This document shows positions 25,091 to 34,009 of a stretch of DNA of 64,000 nt, piece by piece (the stretch's first letter is position 1; each line of letters begins with the position of its first letter). The notes under the pieces are model-generated. The model was not told where the DNA came from. It did not search any database and worked only from the letters and a program-made list of their open reading frames with translations. The translations under genes were made by a program, and so were the position numbers. The DNA comes from Mucilaginibacter defluvii (GTDB taxonomy: Bacteria; Bacteroidota; Bacteroidia; Sphingobacteriales; Sphingobacteriaceae). The DNA lies in NCBI RefSeq assembly GCF_039543225.1, contig NZ_BAABJI010000004.1:744001-808000 (forward strand). The letters run 5' to 3'.

Positions 25091-26202
25091 TAACTCGCGG
25101 ACATTACACCATCATTGCTGATTGCGAGCGGTGATTCCGGGAAATCAGAGGCATTTAATATTTTGATCTTTTTGATCACGCGATTGCCGGTATCAATTTG
25201 AATGCCCGCCGGATAAGTTTGCCGGGTTGCTACAATGCGCCCGGCGGCGAATTCCCCGTTTTTTTTAATAGTGAGCTTTAATAGAGGTGCAAGGCCGCAA
25301 ATGCCACTGGTGTTAACGCCCTTGTAAGTGCAAAAATTCCCTAAGCTATAAGCTATAAACCTCTTTTTATAAAGTTCCATGCCACGGGTAAGGTGCGGGC
25401 CATGGCCTAACACCACGTCTGCCCCGGCATCAATAGCGTTGTGCGCAAAGGCGTAAACGTTGCCACGGTTTTCGCCTTTATAGCTTTCATCCGCGCGCGT
25501 TACATGCTCAAATCCGGTGCCCTCGCCTCCGCCATGAAACGATACGATAACAATATCAGTTTGCTGCTTTAATTTGCGGATGATGGTGGCAGCATTTTGC
25601 AGGTCAAGCAACGATACGGTTTGGCTGTTAGGCGAAAATGCGCAGAAGCCTACGGTAAAACCTTTCACTTTTATGATTGCGGTTGGTTTGCTGCGTAGAC
25701 CTGCGTAAGCAATTTGTAATGAGTCGAGGATGCGCATGGTAGCTTTACGCCCGGCCAAACCAAAGTCGTTGGAATGGTTATTCCCCAAGCTGATCAGGTC
25801 AAATCCGGCATCCTTTATAATACCACCATACCACTCAGGCATTCTGAAGAGATAGGCTTTGCTGCGCTGGCGTAATTTAAATTCGGCCGCAGCGCCGGTA
25901 TCCAATAAAACGCCTTCCAGGTTGCCGAAAGTAACATCGGCATTGCGCAAGTGGCTAAGCACCGGTTTAAAGCTCCGCTTTCCGCTGTCGGGCGGCAGGG
26001 TTGAACGGCTGGGATAGGATGTACCCAGCATCATATCGCCAACAGCAACAATACTTAGGGTATCATCCGTTGGGGTGGACTTTTTTGTAGTATTAACGGC
26101 AGTTGCATTGTTTTGCTTTACGGCTGGTTGTTTGTTCCCTTGCTTGCAAGCATAGGTTAGCAGGATGATAAAAAATAAAAGATAAAGGTTGAGGCGGCGC
26201 AT
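25087..26202 (-). CDS. CapA-family (poly-gamma-glutamate synthesis/metallophosphatase-like) lipoprotein
   Basis: 371 residues from ATG at 26202; a slightly longer frame would begin with TTG, which was not preferred. Lipoprotein signal MRRLNLYLLFFIILLTYAC with Cys19. The CapA domain is marked by VAVGDMMLGTSYPS, VTFGNLEG, DLISLGNNHSNDFG, IVSFHGGGEG, AIDAGADVVLGHGPHLTRGMELY and FIAYSLGNFC. These resemble metallophosphoesterases; in Bacillus CapA takes part in poly-gamma-glutamate export. No capsule genes adjoin, so the role is open. A terminator of the upstream gene ends just before this start. Confidence 0.92.
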   Translation of the reverse strand: MRRLNLYLLFFIILLTYACKQGNKQPAVKQNNATAVNTTKKSTPTDDTLSIVAVGDMMLGTSYPSRSTLPPDSGKRSFKPVLSHLRNADVTFGNLEGVLLDTGAAAEFKLRQRSKAYLFRMPEWYGGIIKDAGFDLISLGNNHSNDFGLAGRKATMRILDSLQIAYAGLRSKPTAIIKVKGFTVGFCAFSPNSQTVSLLDLQNAATIIRKLKQQTDIVIVSFHGGGEGTGFEHVTRADESYKGENRGNVYAFAHNAIDAGADVVLGHGPHLTRGMELYKKRFIAYSLGNFCTYKGVNTSGICGLAPLLKLTIKKNGEFAAGRIVATRQTYPAGIQIDTGNRVIKKIKILNASDFPESPLAISNDGVMSASY

Positions 26203-26208
26203 AGTCAA

Positions 26209-26240
26209 AAAAAAATCCTTCCGTAATTACGAAAGGATTT
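26209..26240 (-). terminator. Intrinsic terminator of the NlpC/P60 gene
   Basis: In the leftward transcript AAATCCTTTCG / CGGAAGGATTT with loop TAATTA (one internal mismatch) then a run of about nine Us. It lies only a few bases before the CapA-like start codon. Confidence 0.88.
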
Positions 26241-26262
26241 GGCATTTAGTATAAATAAGTTT

Positions 26263-26838
26263 TTAATTAGTTTCTTCTTCTAACGGAATTTCCAATTCGT
26301 CCTGGTATTGAGCCGTTAAACGACCGCCTTTGTAAAAGTAACGGCTGTAGTAACGGTCTTCAAGGTTCGAGATAGCCACACCTCTTGAGGACGCATGTGC
26401 AAAACGGCCACCACCCAAATAAACACCTACGTGTGAAATACGGCGGCTGCGTATTTTAAAGAAAACCAGATCGCCTTCCTTTAACTCGTTACGACGAACA
26501 GGGCTAACCATGCTGAAAATATCGCGTGAGTTACGTTTGATGGTCAGGTTAAATACCTTGCTGTATATTTCTTTAGTAAAGCCTGAACAATCAATTCCTT
26601 TGCGGCTGCTACCACCAAAACGGTAAGGAGTGCCTATCCAATCGTGTACTGCTTCAAAAAGTTTAAGATTTGAGGTTGCATTAAGCGCAACACCCATAAT
26701 TTGCGAAAGATATGTTTTGGCTAAGCTTTCCTGGTCGTCACCGGTGTTTTCTGTGTTGTCAGCTGCGTTGGTTTTTGTTTGGGCCTGAACGCTAACTGCA
26801 CTGATGAACAAAGCGATAGCAATAGTAATTTTCTTCAT
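26263..26838 (-). CDS. NlpC/P60-family cell-wall hydrolase
   Basis: 191 residues, signal peptide MKKITIAIALFISAVSVQAQ. The papain-like NlpC/P60 domain has catalytic Cys84 in GIDCSGF, His136 in ISHVGVYLG and a further His148 in FAHASS. These endopeptidases cut peptidoglycan stem peptides, typically between gamma-D-Glu and meso-DAP. A positively charged, arginine-rich core (RRNELKEGDLVFFKIRSRR) may bind the wall. Monocistronic, with its own terminator; the roughly 290-nt upstream region is AT-rich. Confidence 0.93.
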   Translation of the reverse strand: MKKITIAIALFISAVSVQAQTKTNAADNTENTGDDQESLAKTYLSQIMGVALNATSNLKLFEAVHDWIGTPYRFGGSSRKGIDCSGFTKEIYSKVFNLTIKRNSRDIFSMVSPVRRNELKEGDLVFFKIRSRRISHVGVYLGGGRFAHASSRGVAISNLEDRYYSRYFYKGGRLTAQYQDELEIPLEEETN

Positions 26839-27125
26839 TTAATCTCTTTAGTTTGTTGATAGGGGTACAACAAAATGTTTATTAAATTATACAACAATGT
26901 CTATTGTTAACTACAAATCTATCTATTCAGTTTATATTTACAAATAAATGATACATTTTTTTGTAAAAAAACAATAGCCCGGATTGTTTGAATTATAAAA
27001 TGAGGTGTAGAAACAGAGGTTTTTACAAGACGTATAAAGCTAATAAACAAATATTTACGCGTTATACGCATATTTGTAAACAAAGTTTCAGTCAACGAAA
27101 AAAAATTTCAAATAGATTAAGGTGT

Positions 27126-27815
27126 TTAAACCTCGTTAATCTCGCGGGATAACTTTTCTTCGTTAAGATTTCGCATGATCTTTGTAAAGCCGCGATGCTG
27201 TGCCTCTTCATCATACAGCGGGAACACCAAACCGGTACCCCAGAATTTTGATCCGTCCTTACGTATATGATAACGCTCGTCTATAGCACGGCCATTTTCA
27301 ACCGCTGTGTTTAATTCCCGGGCCGGCACGCCTCGAGCCACATCTTCGGTAGTAAAAAATATGCTGGCGCTTAAGCCCAGCACTTCGTTCTCCGCATGAC
27401 CTAATAATTTTTGCGCTCCGCTATTCCAACTGTTCACATTGCCACGGGTATCGGTTGTAAATACAGCGTAATCTTCCAGGCTATCAAGCACCTGCCTGAA
27501 AAAGCTTTCACTCATCCTGAAGTAACTATCGTTATAAGGTGCTTCGGGAGCGATTCTGGTATCCATCAGGCTTTCTTCGTATTCCACCCATACCGTTGCG
27601 CCGGTATTACCGCAGCACATTTGCACCGGTTCCTGTGTAATTCGGTAGTAGGTTTGATACCCATAAGGCAGTTGTTGTATAACCGGCTGTATTTTTACCG
27701 GCTTTAAAACAATCTGTTCATTTTTATCATCTTCAACAACTTCACCGGCCAGCATATAACTAAATCCTTTTTCTATCAAATCGCCAAGCAGTTGTGGTGT
27801 GAGGGCTATCTTCAT
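27126..27815 (-). CDS. Stand-alone PAS-domain protein without output domain
   Basis: 229 residues from the ATG at 27815; a 15-residue longer version would need a TTG start and an unlikely arginine/threonine-rich leader. N-terminal half (1-90) is unrecognised; residues about 95-215 form a PAS fold (SLEDYAVFTTDTRGNVNSWNSG, then AQKLLGHAENEVLG) with PAC (DGSKFWGTGLVFPLYDEEAQHRGFTKIMRNL). The protein ends where a histidine kinase would begin its dimerisation helix (NEEKLSREINEV), so no output domain is present. It may sense redox or a ligand and act through a separate partner. Confidence 0.85.
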   Translation of the reverse strand: MKIALTPQLLGDLIEKGFSYMLAGEVVEDDKNEQIVLKPVKIQPVIQQLPYGYQTYYRITQEPVQMCCGNTGATVWVEYEESLMDTRIAPEAPYNDSYFRMSESFFRQVLDSLEDYAVFTTDTRGNVNSWNSGAQKLLGHAENEVLGLSASIFFTTEDVARGVPARELNTAVENGRAIDERYHIRKDGSKFWGTGLVFPLYDEEAQHRGFTKIMRNLNEEKLSREINEV

Positions 27816-27899
27816 GGTGGTGTGTGTTGCAATTCTGGTAACTGTAACACGTATAACCAATCAAAGTAAATAATGTTTAGAGAAGTGTAATTTAGTTAA

Positions 27900-28583
27900 C
27901 TAAAAATTAATGCCTAATAATTTTAAAACCTCCTCAAATTCAGCTCTCACAGCCGCGGTTATTTGTACCGGTTGTCCGGTTACCGGATGGCTGAATGCCA
28001 GGCTCGAAGCATGCAGAAACATCGTTTCAATACCCCAACGTTCTTTAAACAGTTTGTTCTGCTTATTACAACCGTGCGTACGATCGCCGATGATCGGGTA
28101 AAAAATATGTGCCATGTGCTTGCGTATCTGGTGCATGCGCCCAGTACGTGGTTTAACCTCAATCAGCGTGTAACGGGATGTAGGGTGCTTGCCCAGTGGT
28201 ACCTCAACCTCGGTGCGTTGCAGGGCTTTATACGCGGTAAACGCATCCTGCAGGGTGCCGTTTTCTTTTCGCAGCGGGTAATCAATCTCCCCTTCGTCGG
28301 GCGCGTATCCGCGCACCAGTGCAAGGTAAGTTTTACTGATCTGGTTCTGGGCAAATAGTTTTTGCATGGCTATTTCTGTGTCCTTATCAAAAGCGAATAG
28401 CAGCAGGCCGCCGGTTTTACGGTCGATACGATGCACGGGATAAACTTTTTTGCCGAGCTGATCGCGGAGCAGTTGCAACGCGAATTCGCTGGTATCATTG
28501 GCTATTGATGAGCGATGTACCAGCAAACCATGCGGCTTGTTAATCGCTACGAGGTAATCATCCTGATAAACTATTTCGAGCAT
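27900..28583 (-). CDS. RluA-family pseudouridine synthase (TruC-like)
   Basis: 227 residues from the ATG at 28583 (a TTG three codons upstream was rejected). Catalytic Asp is in VHRIDRKTGGLLLF, with later motifs RTGRMHQIRKHMAHIFYPIIGDRTHG and LHASSLAFSHP. There is no S4 domain, as in TruC, the tRNA uridine-65 synthase, which this most resembles by size and the FYPIIGD wording. It isomerises uridine to pseudouridine in RNA. The exact target is not provable from sequence. Confidence 0.93.
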   Translation of the reverse strand: MLEIVYQDDYLVAINKPHGLLVHRSSIANDTSEFALQLLRDQLGKKVYPVHRIDRKTGGLLLFAFDKDTEIAMQKLFAQNQISKTYLALVRGYAPDEGEIDYPLRKENGTLQDAFTAYKALQRTEVEVPLGKHPTSRYTLIEVKPRTGRMHQIRKHMAHIFYPIIGDRTHGCNKQNKLFKERWGIETMFLHASSLAFSHPVTGQPVQITAAVRAEFEEVLKLLGINF

Positions 28584-28615
28584 TACCTGCAAAGGTATAA
28601 CATCTGCGCTAAACC

Positions 28616-29818
28616 TTAATTAGCATCATGGCCGGGCACGTAGCTATACACTACCTGGTAAGCTTGGTTTTTTAATTTGGATGATAACTGGCCTATCTTC
28701 AGGTCTTCGGGCTGCAACGTAGGTTCGCATACTGAATATGCGCGGCCTTCATAAATTACAGGCTTGCCTACCGGCTTATCAAACTGTACGGCTATGGTAA
28801 TATGCGTAGGGTACAACATGGCGATCATCGGCAGATCATATATTTCCTTAACCAGGTAAAAGAACAGCGCGGCGCGGTCGTCGCAATCGCTGTACTCAGA
28901 GAACAGGGTTTCTTCCGGAGCCATGCGCTTTTCCTTGCCAAAATTCTGCTCATCATCTTCATACAAAAACGCGTAGCGGGTAAAACGCATCAGGTAGTCA
29001 ATACCTTTTTTTTGCGACATGCCATTTACATTTTTGCGCAAGGCCGGTATCAGCGAGCCATAAGTTTCGTTACTAAGCGGAATATTAAAATAATAGCTAA
29101 AATCAACACCCGGGTAATTGGCAAATATGCCTTTCACCTCATTGTTAAGCTTGACATTAAAGTGGTACATTGTATTGCCATACTTAAACTGAAGCTGTTT
29201 TTGAACATAGCTTTCGGGCTTAAAATCGGGCAGACGGGTTATCAGGTAGGAAAAAGCATGCGTAGCGCCCGGAACATTTACCGGAACAGGCATCGGCGGA
29301 TCCCGGTGCAGGTCGGCATGTGCATAATCATGGTAATTGAGGCACATATATTTTTTTCCATCCACCATAAAAAATGGAATGTCGGCTATGTCCTCGTTGT
29401 TGTAAACATAAAAGATAACCCGGTTTTCGGGCGTAATGGCCAACCGTGCGTCAAAACCGGAGTTGCTGAGCAAGTACCATTTATAAAGGGTGTAACGGCT
29501 ATAGTTAGCGTTTTTAGGACTTAGCTGCTGAGCGGTTTTACGCACCAGTTGATAATATAACCAATCATTAAGTTTATACTTATTGCGATATGCCTGCATT
29601 GCGGCAAGCAAGGGCTTATAATTAAGGGTGTTGATGCCGTTGTAAAAAGTCCGGATGTTTTGCGGGGTGATGTACTGCGGTATGGTAGCGTTAAGGGATG
29701 TGTCGGCCTCGGCACAAAAGGTATTACCATAAAAGTCAAAGCAAAAGGATGCCTGTTTGCCCTGCCCGTAAGCAGCAACTGAAAAAAATAAAGCCGACAA
29801 TAAAACAAGCAATCTCAT
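28616..29818 (-). CDS. Secreted transglutaminase-like cysteine-protease-fold protein
   Basis: 400 residues with a signal peptide (MRLLVLLSALFFSVAAYGQG). The C-terminal quarter holds a transglutaminase-like core: Cys in YSDCDDRAALFFYLVKEI (about 310-327), a downstream His in MLYPTHITIAVQF and an acidic CEPT, the usual Cys-His-Asp order. DCDDRA is the family signature. The N-terminal 280 residues are unrecognised. Enzyme activity (proteolysis or crosslinking) in the periplasm is inferred. Confidence 0.8.
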   Translation of the reverse strand: MRLLVLLSALFFSVAAYGQGKQASFCFDFYGNTFCAEADTSLNATIPQYITPQNIRTFYNGINTLNYKPLLAAMQAYRNKYKLNDWLYYQLVRKTAQQLSPKNANYSRYTLYKWYLLSNSGFDARLAITPENRVIFYVYNNEDIADIPFFMVDGKKYMCLNYHDYAHADLHRDPPMPVPVNVPGATHAFSYLITRLPDFKPESYVQKQLQFKYGNTMYHFNVKLNNEVKGIFANYPGVDFSYYFNIPLSNETYGSLIPALRKNVNGMSQKKGIDYLMRFTRYAFLYEDDEQNFGKEKRMAPEETLFSEYSDCDDRAALFFYLVKEIYDLPMIAMLYPTHITIAVQFDKPVGKPVIYEGRAYSVCEPTLQPEDLKIGQLSSKLKNQAYQVVYSYVPGHDAN

Positions 29819-29952
29819 CGCAACACCTCCTTTCGCCTGATTTGAGATTTATAACTGGTAGATTAAATGTATAAATTTCTAATCGGAAAATCAATAGCTA
29901 TTTATCAGTACAATTAACAGGGGTTTTTGATTTTTGTATCTTTAGCCCCGTT

Positions 29953-30954
29953 ATGAAACCCCTATTACTTAAACTATCACATACTGTGGTGGCATTACTT
30001 ATTATTGCCGCTGTTACCCAAAGCTGTAAACACCAGGCGCCGGGCTTTTTTAAGAATGAAAAAATTACCGCCGATGACCGCCAGCACTTTCACGAACTGA
30101 ATGCCGATTTGATAAAGGCCATGCGGGTCGATGACAAACAAACACTGGAAAATATGCTCTCTAAAGAGCTGCTCGATGATCCGGCTACTAAACGGGATAT
30201 TGAACTGGTGGCTAATCGGTTAAAGGTTGATACAAGCTACTCGGTATTGAACGAATATTATGTGGTGAATAAGTATAACGACCGCGATACTATCCTTGCC
30301 GATAATAATGGAATAAATGCATATGATTTGATCTATCCGGCTTTTGCCGAAGAAATGTACATGGCTTTTTTAATACCGGCCAAGGGTGCGAACAAGGAGA
30401 TGATCACCATTATGTATGCTAATTACGATTATGGCTGGCGATTGTGCAAAATAGACGTAGGGCCTTATACCATCAACAATAAAACCGCACCCCAGCTTTA
30501 TAGCTACGCTAAAAACAGTTATGCTAAAGGACAGGTGGTTGAGGCGCTTAACACGCTGGCGCTCACCATGATTTGCCTGCACCCCAGCCAGGTGTGGCAA
30601 TATACTTTTGAGCAGCCTATGGCGGAAATATATGCTACCGTGGGCGCTGATGCCAACAAGCAATATCCTTTCCCTTATACTATTAAAGGGGTTGCTACCA
30701 AGCCGCAAATTTTTGGCGTGTTCAACAAAACAACGCCCGAGGGCAGCTTTCCGCAAATTTGCTATCAATCAAAAATCGACTTAAAAGATACAACAGCTTT
30801 AAAGGCCGAAAACCTGGCGATCCGTAAGGCACTGCCATCAATTATGCCGGGTGTGGATCAAAACAAGGCTTACGTTTACTACTCGGCCTACAACGAGCGG
30901 CCAAGTGTAAAAAAACAGGTGAAGTTTTTTGAGATGGCGCACAAGCTTAAATAA
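29953..30954 (+). CDS. Lipoprotein of unknown function
   Basis: 333 residues. Signal peptide with lipobox TQSC (Cys25), so outer-membrane-anchored. The mature part is mixed helix and strand with no recognised catalytic motif. A TATCTTTA (29937-29944, one base off the -7 consensus) lies 8 nt before the ATG. It ends 6 nt before the DUF1684 gene, so the pair is probably cotranscribed and could function together. Confidence 0.75.
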   Translation: MKPLLLKLSHTVVALLIIAAVTQSCKHQAPGFFKNEKITADDRQHFHELNADLIKAMRVDDKQTLENMLSKELLDDPATKRDIELVANRLKVDTSYSVLNEYYVVNKYNDRDTILADNNGINAYDLIYPAFAEEMYMAFLIPAKGANKEMITIMYANYDYGWRLCKIDVGPYTINNKTAPQLYSYAKNSYAKGQVVEALNTLALTMICLHPSQVWQYTFEQPMAEIYATVGADANKQYPFPYTIKGVATKPQIFGVFNKTTPEGSFPQICYQSKIDLKDTTALKAENLAIRKALPSIMPGVDQNKAYVYYSAYNERPSVKKQVKFFEMAHKLK

Positions 30955-30960
30955 TTACCA

Positions 30961-31572
30961 ATGAAGAAACTATTTTTATCCATAAGCCTGTTAGCGGTAA
31001 TAACCGCCGCGAATGCGCAAAGTTTCAAAGCGCAGATTGCAGCCCACCGGAAAAAATATAAGGACGATTTTTTGGCCGAGCAGCGATCGCCGTTAAAAGC
31101 GGAAGATTTACACAACCTGCGCTTTTTTGAAGCAGACAGCACCTATAGCATTGTTGCCAAGGTTGAGCTTTTGCACAATCAGCCGGTAATTAAGCTGACC
31201 ACTTTTAACGGTGACAGCCAGGAGTATGTGCCTTTTGCCAGGCTGACTTTTACGCTGAAAGGCAAGCCATTGCAATTGACTTTGTTTAAAAGCCCTTCGC
31301 TCACAGCCATACCGCAGTACAAGGATCATCTTTTTCTGCCTTTTACCGATCAAACCAATGGCGCAGAATCTTACCCCGGCGGGCGTTATATTGATATTAA
31401 TGCCAACGATATAAAAGATGATGGTTTAGCTATTGACTTTAATAAAGCTTACAATCCATACTGTGCTTACAGCGATGGCTATCGCTGCCCGGTGCCTCCT
31501 ATTGAAAATAAACTGGCCGTACGAGTTGGGGCCGGCGAAAAGGCGTTTGCCGGCGAAAAGAAACACCGATAA
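30961..31572 (+). CDS. DUF1684-family secreted protein
   Basis: 203 residues with a signal peptide (MKKLFLSISLLAVITAANA). Family hallmarks are visible in order: LPFTDQTNGAESYPGGRYIDI (about 125-145), DFNKAYNPYCAYSDGYRCPVPPIENKLAVRVGAGEKAF (about 158-195). The conserved Cys pair and GGRY/AYNP.C motifs define DUF1684; the biochemical role is not established. Its stop abuts that of the convergent dinB gene. Confidence 0.9.
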   Translation: MKKLFLSISLLAVITAANAQSFKAQIAAHRKKYKDDFLAEQRSPLKAEDLHNLRFFEADSTYSIVAKVELLHNQPVIKLTTFNGDSQEYVPFARLTFTLKGKPLQLTLFKSPSLTAIPQYKDHLFLPFTDQTNGAESYPGGRYIDINANDIKDDGLAIDFNKAYNPYCAYSDGYRCPVPPIENKLAVRVGAGEKAFAGEKKHR

Positions 31573-32676
31573 TCAGAACAAGCGCAATTGATCGGTATGC
31601 TGATCAGTTTTGCGCTGCGGCTCCCCAAAATTGGAAAGGGAAATACCCAGCAGGCGCACCTTCATATCATCAGTAGCTGCTATGGCCAGCAATTGCTTAG
31701 CGATTTGCGCGATCTCGGCGGCGCTGCTAACCGGCGTACTAACGGATTGGTTGCGCGTGATCTGCCTGAAATCGTGATATTTTACCTTGAGCGTTACCGT
31801 GCGGCCTTTCAATCCATATCGTTCCAGGCGGGTGGCTACGGTTTCGGCAATGCGGTCAAGCTCGGGGTTCATTTCATCCAGTTGGGTGAGGTCATAAGCA
31901 AAGGTATCTTCCGCGCCAACTGATTTTGTTTCTCGATGCGGTTGTACCGCCCGGTTATCGATACCGCGTACTATCTGGTAATAAAATCGCCCGGCCTTAC
32001 CAAAGGCTTTGGTCATTTCATCTTCGGTAAGCCGTTTCAGGTCGGCGCCGGTATGAAGGCCCATGTTCTTCATTTTGGCGGCGGTAACCTTGCCCACGCC
32101 AAAAAACTTCTCTACCGGCAGCTTTTCCATAAAAGCCGCTATTTGCGAGGGGCCGATAAAGGTGAGCCCGTCAGGTTTGTTCATGTCCGAAGCTATTTTG
32201 GCCACGAACTTATTGATGGACACCCCTGCCGAAGCTGTCAATTGCAGTTCGGTTTTAATGGCATCCTTTATCTGTTTGGCTATCTCAATGGCCGAGCCTA
32301 CTTCCAGCTTATCGGTGGTTACATCCAGGTAGGCTTCATCCAGCGAGAGCGGCTCGATCAGATCAGTATACCTGCGGAATATCTCCCTTATCTTTTGTGA
32401 CACCTCTTTATAGGCCGCAAACCTTGGCCTCACAAAAACGGCATGCGGGCAAAGTTGCAATGCCTGTTTTGAGGGCATGGCCGACCGCACCCCAAACTTA
32501 CGCGCCTCATAACTGGCTGTGGCTACTACACCGCCCCGCCCTTCGGGCAGGCCGCCAACTACCAATGCCTTGCCACGGTACTCCGGGTTATCCCGCTGCT
32601 CAACCGACGCGTAAAAGGCATCCATATCAATATGGATTATCTTTCGGCGTATGTTTTGAGCGTCATCAGCCATCAT
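31573..32676 (-). CDS. dinB: DNA polymerase IV (Y-family)
   Basis: 367 residues. Palm-domain catalytic acids in IIHIDMDAFYASVEQ (about 14-27) and SLDEAYLDVT (about 112-121); finger residues GRGGVVATASYEARKFGVRSAMP; HhH thumb in KFFGVGKVTAAKMKNMGL; little-finger domain to the end. Lesion-bypass polymerase. Two start codons are adjacent (MM); the first is used here. Downstream of pepT on the same strand with a 6-nt gap. Confidence 0.95.
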   Translation of the reverse strand: MMADDAQNIRRKIIHIDMDAFYASVEQRDNPEYRGKALVVGGLPEGRGGVVATASYEARKFGVRSAMPSKQALQLCPHAVFVRPRFAAYKEVSQKIREIFRRYTDLIEPLSLDEAYLDVTTDKLEVGSAIEIAKQIKDAIKTELQLTASAGVSINKFVAKIASDMNKPDGLTFIGPSQIAAFMEKLPVEKFFGVGKVTAAKMKNMGLHTGADLKRLTEDEMTKAFGKAGRFYYQIVRGIDNRAVQPHRETKSVGAEDTFAYDLTQLDEMNPELDRIAETVATRLERYGLKGRTVTLKVKYHDFRQITRNQSVSTPVSSAAEIAQIAKQLLAIAATDDMKVRLLGISLSNFGEPQRKTDQHTDQLRLF

Positions 32677-32682
32677 AAATTA

Positions 32683-33930
32683 TTAGGCTTTTTCTTCCCA
32701 AATGGCGCAGAGGTGCAAAATGGTATCAACCGCCTTTTGCATATCCTGTACCGATACCCACTCCTGTTTGCTATGAAAAGCATGCTCGCCCGCGAAAATA
32801 TTAGGGCAAGGCAAACCCATGAACGATAGGCGCGAACCATCCGTACCGCCACGTATACTGCAAAGTTTGGCATCCATACCCGCACGGCGGATGGCCTCCA
32901 TCCCGTATTTTGTTATTTCGGGATGCTGATCCAGTACCACCTTCATGTTTCGGTATTGTTCGGCTATTTTGAGTGAGTAGGAGGATGCCGGGTGTTTTTC
33001 CAAAACCCGATCGGCAATGCGCTTTAATGTTTCGGCATGGGCATGCAGCTTTTCCTCATCAAAATCGCGCAGTATAAATTCAATGGTGGCGGTTTCCACA
33101 TGTCCTTGTATGCCTACGGGATGAATAAAACCTTCCATTCCTTCGGTTCCTTCCGGCGAAAGCTCAATAGGCAGGGCGGCAATAATTTCACCGGCTATTT
33201 TAATGGCGCTTTCCATTTTACCTTTGGCAAAACCGGGGTGTGCGCTCACACCGTTGATGGTCAGCTTAGCGCCGTCGGCAGAAAAAGTTTCATTCTCCAG
33301 GTTGCCCGCGCTTTCACCATCCATAGTATAGGCGGCATAAGCGCCTACCTTTTCAATGTTCACTTTATCTACACCGCGACCAATTTCTTCGTCGGGTGTA
33401 AACAGTATTTTAATGGTACCGTGCTTAATCTGCGGATTATGCATCAATTGGAAGCAGGCATCCATTATCTCGGCTACACCAGCCTTGTTATCAGCACCCA
33501 GTAGCGTATTGCCGCTGGCGGTTATAATATCGTTACCCAATTGGTTTTTCAGGTCAGGATGATCGGCCATACGGATCACCTGCGTATCATCATCAGGCAA
33601 TATAATGTCCGCACCGGTATAATTCTGATGTACTATCGGTTTTACATCCGTTCCGCTGCAATCAGGCGCTGTATCCATGTGCGAACAGAAGCAGATCACC
33701 GGCACATCCTTATCCGTATTAGCCGGGATGGTGGCGTATACGTACCCATGCTCATCTATATGCGCATCGGTTAGGCCAATTTCAAGCAGCTCGGCAACCA
33801 GTAACCGGCCCAGATCTTTTTGTTTTTCCGTTGATGGGCAGGTAGGCGATTCAGGGTCCGATTGGGTATCAATAGTAACGTAACGCAAAAAGCGCTCGGT
33901 TACAGTATATGTTAGGGCTGACAGATTCAT
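32683..33930 (-). CDS. pepT: Peptidase T (tripeptidase)
   Basis: 415 residues, matching the ~410 of known PepT. M20-family zinc ligands and catalysis: CSHMDTAPD, LGADNKAGVAEI, FTPDEEIGRG, MDGES, and near the C-terminus NIFAGEHAFHSKQEWV. It releases the N-terminal residue of tripeptides in the cytoplasm, completing peptide utilisation. It sits directly upstream of dinB, with which it may form a short operon by proximity only. Confidence 0.97.
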   Translation of the reverse strand: MNLSALTYTVTERFLRYVTIDTQSDPESPTCPSTEKQKDLGRLLVAELLEIGLTDAHIDEHGYVYATIPANTDKDVPVICFCSHMDTAPDCSGTDVKPIVHQNYTGADIILPDDDTQVIRMADHPDLKNQLGNDIITASGNTLLGADNKAGVAEIMDACFQLMHNPQIKHGTIKILFTPDEEIGRGVDKVNIEKVGAYAAYTMDGESAGNLENETFSADGAKLTINGVSAHPGFAKGKMESAIKIAGEIIAALPIELSPEGTEGMEGFIHPVGIQGHVETATIEFILRDFDEEKLHAHAETLKRIADRVLEKHPASSYSLKIAEQYRNMKVVLDQHPEITKYGMEAIRRAGMDAKLCSIRGGTDGSRLSFMGLPCPNIFAGEHAFHSKQEWVSVQDMQKAVDTILHLCAIWEEKA

Positions 33931-33970
33931 AGTTTACAATAATAATTATCAGTTTAACAAATGAAACCTA

Positions 33971-34006
33971 AAAAGGTATTTTTGACAATCAGCATAAATA
34001 CCTTTT
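33971..34006 (+). promoter_or_regulatory. Inverted repeat overlapping the -7 element of the MmcQ/YjbR gene
   Basis: AAAAGGTATTT at 33971-33981 and AAATACCTTTT at 33996-34006 form a perfect 11-bp inverted repeat. Its left arm contains most of TATTTTTG (33977-33984), a full match to TAnnTTTG. No clear -33 TTG was found. The repeat could be an operator or a hairpin in the 5' UTR. Confidence 0.5.
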
Positions 34007-34009
34007 ACC

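Noticed and set aside
26203-26208. TTG start extending the CapA-like protein
   Set aside because: The ATG at 26202 gives a clean lipoprotein signal; TTG would add two residues.
27816-27860. TTG start extending the PAS protein
   Set aside because: The 15 extra residues are unlike the family; the ATG at 27815 is preferred.
28802-29524. 240-residue frame on the + strand
   Set aside because: Lies entirely antisense within the transglutaminase-like gene and lacks any family motif; a shadow of codon bias.
31936-32400. 154-residue + strand frame
   Set aside because: Antisense to dinB; translation has no fold signature.
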